In this document: one piece after another, positions 59,358 to 64,000 of the stretch
How the letters are laid out: each line of letters starts with the position of its first letter
Position numbering within the stretch: the first letter of the stretch is position 1
Assembly (NCBI RefSeq): GCF_017876155.1
Contig: NZ_JAGINP010000003.1
Span: 248,001 to 312,000, forward strand
Source: Azospirillum rugosum
Lineage (GTDB): Bacteria; Pseudomonadota; Alphaproteobacteria; Azospirillales; Azospirillaceae
Length of the DNA stretch: 64,000 bases
Reading direction: 5' to 3'
Made by a program: the position numbers and the translations under genes
The notes under the pieces: generated by a model
Databases searched by the model: none
Seen by the model: only the letters and a program-made list of their open reading frames with translations
Told to the model about the DNA's origin: nothing

Positions 59358-59870
59358 TCACGCCTCGGCCTGCCCGCCCATGTAGGTCGGCAGGATCCAG
59401 GCGGGGATGGCGCCGCAGGTCAGGTCGTGGGCGGCCGGGTCCACGTCGGACATCACGCAGGCCTCCATGTAGGCGCGCATCAGGATGTCCAGGGCGAAGT
59501 CCGGGTCGTGGGTCTTCGCCGCGAACTCCTCCTTCGTCGTTACGCCGCGCAGCACGCGGGCGTGGAAATCCTCGTCGTCGAGCGGACCCAGGTTCATGGA
59601 CCAGAAGGCGAAGTTCGGCTTGGTCGTGCTGTCCTCGTGCAGCAGCACCTCCACGTTCCGGTGCCGGTCGTCGTGGCGGATGCGGTCGAACAGCGGTTCG
59701 AGGATACGGCGCTCCCCCTCCAGCACCTGGAGGAACAGGCCATCCTGGTGCAGCAGGAACCCGGTGATGCCCAGGGCTCGGTTCTTGCGGGCGCTCACCA
59801 GGCACAATTCGGCCAGTTCGGCCGGCGCCATGGGGTGGGACGCTTCGCTGCGGTAAACAATCGTCAACAT
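59358..59870 (-). CDS. BLUF blue-light photoreceptor with C-terminal extension
   Basis: The product has 170 aa. The BLUF domain (about 1-100) binds FAD. The three signature residues are present with the exact spacing of AppA: Tyr6 (TIVYRSE), Asn30 (SARKNRALGITGF) and Gln48 (LFLQVLEG), plus Trp90/Met92 (FAFWSMNLG). The C-terminal 70 residues (helical) have no known output domain, so it is a short BLUF protein signalling by protein contact. The ATG at 59870 has GAGAGGG upstream and gives the normal BLUF start; an upstream in-frame extension is not supported. It is convergent with the aminotransferase gene and divergent to clpB. Confidence 0.92.
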   Translation of the reverse strand: MLTIVYRSEASHPMAPAELAELCLVSARKNRALGITGFLLHQDGLFLQVLEGERRILEPLFDRIRHDDRHRNVEVLLHEDSTTKPNFAFWSMNLGPLDDEDFHARVLRGVTTKEEFAAKTHDPDFALDILMRAYMEACVMSDVDPAAHDLTCGAIPAWILPTYMGGQAEA

Positions 59871-60239
59871 CGACAGGGCCCTCTCGCAGAGCGCGGCACC
59901 GCGCTTCAGGCGAACCGGGTTGCGGGGGAGCCCGCACTCCGGGAACATTTGAATGCATTTTATCATAATGCGATCAAAACCCCCTGCGGCGCTTGCGCGC
60001 GGTCATACCACTGCGCCGCCCGCTGCGCCCGCCCGCGATTTCCAGTCCCGACTCCCCGCGTTCTGCGCAGATCCGCCGTCCATCCAGCGCAGCCCCCGCC
60101 ACCCCGGGGGCAACCTTGACCAGGACACCCCCCTTGCCCATCTGCTTTTTCGAGGCGACCGACGACCGCGCATGGTGCGGGTCACCGACATCGCCTTCCC
60201 GCGCCTCTTGATTGGGCGGGAACCATAACGGAGTGCCTG
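59871..60239. other. 369-bp divergent intergenic region (BLUF gene / clpB)
   Basis: It contains an AT-rich stretch at 59950-59985 with a short inverted repeat (GCATT...AATGC at 59954-59970), a possible promoter or operator for the BLUF gene. A sigma-32-like promoter for clpB lies at 60115-60143. No gene was found. Confidence 0.55.
60115..60143 (+). promoter_or_regulatory. Putative heat-shock (sigma-32) promoter of clpB
   Basis: CTTGAC at 60115-60120 and CCCATCT at 60137-60143, 16 bp apart, match the sigma-32 consensus CTTGAAA / CCCCATNT. A leader of about 90 nt would follow before the ATG at 60240. clpB is a classic heat-shock gene. Confidence 0.45.
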
Positions 60240-62906
60240 ATGGACTTCGGTCTGTTCACCGACCGTGCGCGCGGCGTCATTCAGGCCGCGCAACTGGCGG
60301 CTCTCGCCGGACGCCACCAACAGCTGATCCCCGAACATCTCGTGAAGGCGCTGGTCGAAGACGCCAACGGCGTGCCCGCGAAGCTGGTGCGCGATGCCGG
60401 CGGCGACCCCGACCTTCTGAAGACCGCCGCCGAGGAAACCCTGGCGCGCCAGCCGCGCGCCAACGGCGAAGGCCCGCATCCGATCTACATGTCCCCGGAA
60501 CTGGCCGGCGTGCTGCAGGGCGCCGTCGAAGCGGCGCGCGGCGCCGGCGACAAGTTCGTCACGCCGGAGCGGCTGCTGGAGTCGCTGGCCGGGCAGAGCG
60601 GCCCGATGCACGCCCTGTTCACCCGCGCCGGCGTCGATCCGTCGGTCCTGGTGCAGAGCGTGGAGACCCTGCGCAAGACCCGCCCCGCCGACACCCAGGA
60701 GGACGAGCAGCTGGGCGAGGCGCTCGCCAAATACGCCCGCGACCTGACGGAGGAGGCCCGCCAGGGCCGCCTGGACCCGGTCATCGGCCGCGACGACGAG
60801 ATCCGGCGCACCATCCAGGTGCTGGCCCGGCGCACCAAGAACAACCCCGTGCTGATCGGCGAGCCCGGCGTCGGCAAGACCGCCGTGGTGGAGGGTCTGG
60901 CCCAGCGGCTGGCCTCCGGCGATGTGCCGGAGGGGCTGAAGGACCGGCGCGTGCTGGCGCTCGACCTCACCGCTCTGCTGGCCGGCGCCAAGTTCCGCGG
61001 TGAGTTCGAGGAGCGCCTGAAGGCCGTGCTGGCGGAAGTCCAGCAGGCGGCCGGCCGCATCATCCTCTTCATCGACGAGCTGCACTCGCTGATCGGCGCC
61101 GGCCGCACCGACGGCGCCATGGACGCCGCCAACATGCTGAAGCCCGCGCTGGCGCGTGGCGAGCTGCGCTGCGTCGGCGCCACCACGCCGGACGAGTACC
61201 GCAAGTACATCGAAAAGGACGCGGCACTCGCCCGCCGCTTCCAGCCGGTGAACGTGGACGAGCCGTCGGATGAGGACGCCGTGTCGATCCTGCGCGGCAT
61301 CAAGGGCAAGTACGAGGTGCACCACGGCGTGCGCATCGCCGACGCGGCGGTGGTCGCGGCGGTGCAGCTGTCGGCCCGCTACATCGCCGACCGCCGCCTG
61401 CCCGACAAGGCCATCGACCTCGTGGACGAGGCGGCGAGCCGCCTGCGCATGGCGATCGACAGCAAGCCGGAGGCGCTGGACGCCGTCGGCCGCCGCGTCG
61501 CCCAGCTGAAGATCGAGCGCGAGGCCCTGAAGGCCGAGCCCGACGCCGCCTCGCAGGACCGCCTGCACAAGCTGGAGGCCGAGCTGGCGGTGGACGAGGC
61601 CAAGCTGACCGCCATGGAGGCGGAGTGGCGCGCCGGCCAGTCCCGCCGCACCGCGGGACGCCAGCTGAAGGAGGAGCTTGACCAGGCCCGCACCAAGCTG
61701 GAGCAGGCCCAGCGCGAGGGCAACTGGGCGAAGGCCGGCGAACTGGCCTACGGCGTCATCCCCGACCTGGAGAAGCGCCTGGCCGAGGCCGAATCCCGCG
61801 CCAACACGGAGCGCGAGGAGGTCACGGCGAAGGACATCGGCGCGGTGGTCACCCGCTGGACCGGAATCCCGGTCGACCGCATGCTGGAAGGCGAGCGGCA
61901 GCGGCTGAAGGGCATGGAGGATCGGCTCGCCGAGCGCGTCGTCGGCCAGGCGGAGGCGGTGCGCGCCGTGTCCAAGGCGGTGCGCCGGGCGCGGGCCGGG
62001 TTGAAGGACCCGAACCGGCCGACCGGCTCCTTCCTGTTCCTCGGCCCGACCGGCGTCGGCAAGACGGAGCTGGCCAAGTCCCTGGCCGCCTTCCTGTTCG
62101 ACGACGAGAACGCGGTCACCCGCGTCGACATGTCGGAGTACATGGAGAAGCACTCCGTCGCCCGCATGATCGGCTCGCCCCCGGGCTACGTCGGCTATGA
62201 CGACGGCGGCACTCTGGCCGAGAAGATCCGGCGCCGGCCTTATCAGGTCGTCCTGCTGGACGAGGTCGAGAAGGCGCACCCGGACGTGCTGAACGTCCTG
62301 TTGCAGGCGCTCGACGACGGGCGGCTGACCGACGGGCAGGGCCGCACGGCGGACTTCCGCCACGCGATCCTGATCATGACGTCCAACCTGGGGGCGGAGG
62401 CTCTGACCGCGCTCGGCGAAGACGACAGCCTGGAGGGCGCGCGGGTGGAGGTGATGGACGCGGTGCGCCGCGCCTTCCGGCCGGAGTTCCTGAACCGGCT
62501 GGACGACGTCCTGATCTTCCGCCGGCTGGGGCGCGAGCAGATGGCCCACATCGTGGACATCCAGCTGGCCCGCGTGAACGAGCGTCTGGCGGAACGCGGC
62601 CTGTCGCTGACCGCCGACGACGCGGCCCGGCGGCGCCTGGGCGACCTCGGCTGGGATCCGGCCTTCGGGGCCCGTCCGCTGAAGCGCGCGGTGCAGAATC
62701 TGGTGGAGGACCCGATCGCCGAGCGCGTCCTGGACGGCGAGGTGGGCGAGCGCGCCACCCTGCACTTGTCGGTGCTGGACGGCCGTTTGGCCCTGGACGG
62801 CTCGCCCGTCGAGGAGGACCGCGCCACCGGCTTCAAGGCCCCGGAACGCCCGCAACTGGGCTTCGCCCTGAGCGGAACCGGCGGCCGGAGTGCGGCGGTG
62901 CACTAA
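60240..62906 (+). CDS. clpB: ATP-dependent disaggregase ClpB
   Basis: The product has 888 aa. The ClpB hexamer pulls proteins out of aggregates together with DnaK. Domains in order: an N-domain (about 1-150), AAA+ 1 with Walker A GEPGVGKT (207-214), a coiled-coil M-domain (about 410-525, [20 protein letters not shown]) that distinguishes ClpB from ClpA/C, AAA+ 2 with Walker A GPTGVGKT (602-609) and LLDEVEKAH, and a C-terminal domain. No ClpP-binding loop is expected. GGAG lies 6 nt before the ATG. A sigma-32-like promoter lies about 100 bp upstream, and a subtype 3 repeat follows the stop. Confidence 0.97.
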   Translation: MDFGLFTDRARGVIQAAQLAALAGRHQQLIPEHLVKALVEDANGVPAKLVRDAGGDPDLLKTAAEETLARQPRANGEGPHPIYMSPELAGVLQGAVEAARGAGDKFVTPERLLESLAGQSGPMHALFTRAGVDPSVLVQSVETLRKTRPADTQEDEQLGEALAKYARDLTEEARQGRLDPVIGRDDEIRRTIQVLARRTKNNPVLIGEPGVGKTAVVEGLAQRLASGDVPEGLKDRRVLALDLTALLAGAKFRGEFEERLKAVLAEVQQAAGRIILFIDELHSLIGAGRTDGAMDAANMLKPALARGELRCVGATTPDEYRKYIEKDAALARRFQPVNVDEPSDEDAVSILRGIKGKYEVHHGVRIADAAVVAAVQLSARYIADRRLPDKAIDLVDEAASRLRMAIDSKPEALDAVGRRVAQLKIEREALKAEPDAASQDRLHKLEAELAVDEAKLTAMEAEWRAGQSRRTAGRQLKEELDQARTKLEQAQREGNWAKAGELAYGVIPDLEKRLAEAESRANTEREEVTAKDIGAVVTRWTGIPVDRMLEGERQRLKGMEDRLAERVVGQAEAVRAVSKAVRRARAGLKDPNRPTGSFLFLGPTGVGKTELAKSLAAFLFDDENAVTRVDMSEYMEKHSVARMIGSPPGYVGYDDGGTLAEKIRRRPYQVVLLDEVEKAHPDVLNVLLQALDDGRLTDGQGRTADFRHAILIMTSNLGAEALTALGEDDSLEGARVEVMDAVRRAFRPEFLNRLDDVLIFRRLGREQMAHIVDIQLARVNERLAERGLSLTADDAARRRLGDLGWDPAFGARPLKRAVQNLVEDPIAERVLDGEVGERATLHLSVLDGRLALDGSPVEEDRATGFKAPERPQLGFALSGTGGRSAAVH

Positions 62907-62929
62907 GGTGGGGTTTGGGGGTCGCGTTG

Positions 62930-63020
62930 GGCCCCCACCCTAACCCTCCCCCATCTTCGACGGGGGAGGGGATTATCTCCTCCCCCCGTCGAAGATGGGG
63001 GGAGGTCGGGAGGGGGGCCC
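62930..63020. repeat. Intergenic double-hairpin repeat, subtype 3 (copy 2)
   Basis: GGGCCCCCACCCTAACC and a GGTCGGGAGGGGGGCCC-type right end flank two arms with cores ATCTTCGA and TCGAAGAT, as at 45973-46082 but with a shorter centre. It lies between the convergent clpB and tatA genes. Confidence 0.85.
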
Positions 63021-63057
63021 AGCGCTTGGCGCTCGGCCCCCTTCTTTTTCAGCAGAA

Positions 63058-63243
63058 TTACGTCAGCGACTTCGGCTCACCCTGCTTCGCCGCCTCGGCG
63101 TTCTCTTCGTCCTTCATGCCGGACTTGAAGGCCTTCACGCCCTTCGCAAGGTCGCCCATCACGTTCGGCAGCTTGCCCGCTCCGAACAGGAGCAGGACGA
63201 TCAGCAGAACGACCACCCAGTGCATGACGCTGAAGCTACCCAT
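63058..63243 (-). CDS. tatA: Twin-arginine translocase subunit TatA/E
   Basis: The product has 61 aa. One N-terminal membrane helix ([19 protein letters not shown]) is followed by the conserved FGxGKLP hinge, an amphipathic helix ([16 protein letters not shown]) and a short acidic/charged tail. This is the pore-forming TatA. GGAG lies 8 nt before the ATG. No tatB or tatC follows (the next gene is convergent clpB), so it is a stand-alone tatA; partners must be elsewhere. It would serve the Tat-signal sulfatase at 35577-37220 among others. Confidence 0.93.
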   Translation of the reverse strand: MGSFSVMHWVVVLLIVLLLFGAGKLPNVMGDLAKGVKAFKSGMKDEENAEAAKQGEPKSLT

Positions 63244-63378
63244 AACCGTCTCCGATGGACCAAATACGCGGGGCCGAAAGTCGAAACCCGTTTGAGGACC
63301 ACACTAACCGTCCGGCGCTTCCCTAGGCAACCACGACGTGCCCGATAAAAAGAGGTGGCCGCGGACCAGACCGCCCCG

Positions 63379-64000
63379 TCAGGACTCGCTGTCGATCAGG
63401 TCGCCACGGCCGATGCGGCGCAGGGACGCCTCGCGCCGGGCGTCGTCATCGCGGATTTCGTGCAGGGTCTGGATGGTGAAGGACACATGCGCGGAGGCCG
63501 CCGCCCGCGCGGCCTCCGCGTCGCCGGCCAGCACCGCCTCGGCGACCGCCAGATGCTGGGCCAGCAGAAGCTCCCGCACGCCGGAACGCGTGTACAGCCT
63601 CTCCCGGTTGTAGAAGACGTCGTTGCGCAGCATGTCCGACAGGGCGCCCATGATGTGCAGCATCACGAGGTTGTGCGCCGCCTCGTAGATGGCGAAGTGG
63701 AGCTGCGCGTCCACGTCCGCCTCCTCCGCCGGGTCGTCCTGGCCGTGGGCGGACTTCATGCGGTCCGCCAGGCTGCGGATCGCCTCGCGGTCCAGGTCGG
63801 TCGCCCGCTGCGCGGCCAGCCCCGCCGCCTCCGCCTCGATGGCGTTGCGGAACTCCAGGTAATGGAAGGTGGCCTCCGGGTCCGATTGCAGGAGTGCCGC
63901 CAGCGGCCCGGCGATCGGGGCCAGGAACTGCGCGATGTGCGTGCCGTTGCGGCCCGTGACCAGCAGCCCCCGCTCCTCCAGCTTGACCAGCGCGTCGCGC
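63379..64000 (-). CDS. FadR-type GntR-family transcriptional regulator (5' part outside window)
   Basis: The 207 visible residues are the C-terminal part; the frame is open past 64000. The stop is at 63379. The visible start (RDALVKLEERGLLVTGRNGT) is the end of the winged helix. The FCD ligand domain follows with LEFRNAIEAEAAGLAA, the metal-binding DAQLHFAIYEAAHN and an AQHLAVAEAVLAGDAEAA segment. The FCD family binds carboxylic acids such as lactate, pyruvate or glycolate through a metal. Its target genes lie outside the window. The DNA-binding domain is only partly seen. Confidence 0.88.
   Translation of the reverse strand, partial: RDALVKLEERGLLVTGRNGTHIAQFLAPIAGPLAALLQSDPEATFHYLEFRNAIEAEAAGLAAQRATDLDREAIRSLADRMKSAHGQDDPAEEADVDAQLHFAIYEAAHNLVMLHIMGALSDMLRNDVFYNRERLYTRSGVRELLLAQHLAVAEAVLAGDAEAARAAASAHVSFTIQTLHEIRDDDARREASLRRIGRGDLIDSES

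Overview
The window is very GC-rich and densely coded, with many 4-bp ATGA/GTGA stop-start overlaps. Its gene set (PAS/CHASE sensor kinases, peptide and sugar ABC importers, trehalose synthase, BLUF photoreceptor, xylose oxidation genes) suggests a free-living or plant-associated alphaproteobacterium of the Rhodospirillales, most likely Azospirillum or a close relative. That placement is inferred from gene content and codon bias. No rRNA, tRNA, CRISPR array, transposase or phage gene was seen.

Layout. (1) 1-9,882, minus strand: a six-gene signalling operon with two copies of a [multi-PAS histidine kinase, CHASE histidine kinase] pair around a single-domain response regulator and a REC-PAS-GGDEF diguanylate cyclase. 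(2) 10,062-12,399: trehalose synthase and a small, very hydrophilic stress-type protein. (3) 12,553-27,507: a LysR regulator diverging from an eleven-gene plus-strand cluster. It holds an M20 amidohydrolase, a peptide-type ABC importer, a degenerate PanE-like protein, a carbamoylase-type hydrolase, an acetylpolyamine amidohydrolase, a TPP enzyme, a beta-keto-acid cleavage enzyme and an EamA exporter. It looks like uptake and stepwise breakdown of an N-substituted amino compound, and is the best candidate here for an undescribed pathway. (4) 27,625-32,075: an RND efflux pair. (5) 32,262-34,192: an uncharacterised protein translationally coupled to an exported SGNH hydrolase. (6) 34,558-37,220: a formylglycine-generating enzyme beside a Tat-exported sulfatase carrying its CxAxR target. 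(7) 37,364-49,234: a ROK repressor diverging from a pentose operon that carries both the isomerase route (XylA, XylB) and the first steps of an oxidative route (lactonase, xylose-dehydrogenase-like SDR). (8) 49,329-59,224: mixed housekeeping genes, including a surface lipoprotein-like protein, DUF3108, GNAT, alpha-glucosidase, SDR, CoA-transferase, MORN protein, VOC protein, alpha/beta hydrolase and an AruH-like aminotransferase. (9) 59,358-64,000: a BLUF photoreceptor, ClpB with a sigma-32-like promoter, a lone TatA and a partial FadR-type regulator.

Eight intergenic double-hairpin repeats of three related subtypes, plus one single-arm relic, are scattered through the window. Three lie between convergent genes. 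Five lie inside operons, two of them directly behind ABC substrate-binding-protein genes, where they may shape transcript ends. A different long inverted repeat of the CACAAAG type lies at 59,230-59,349.
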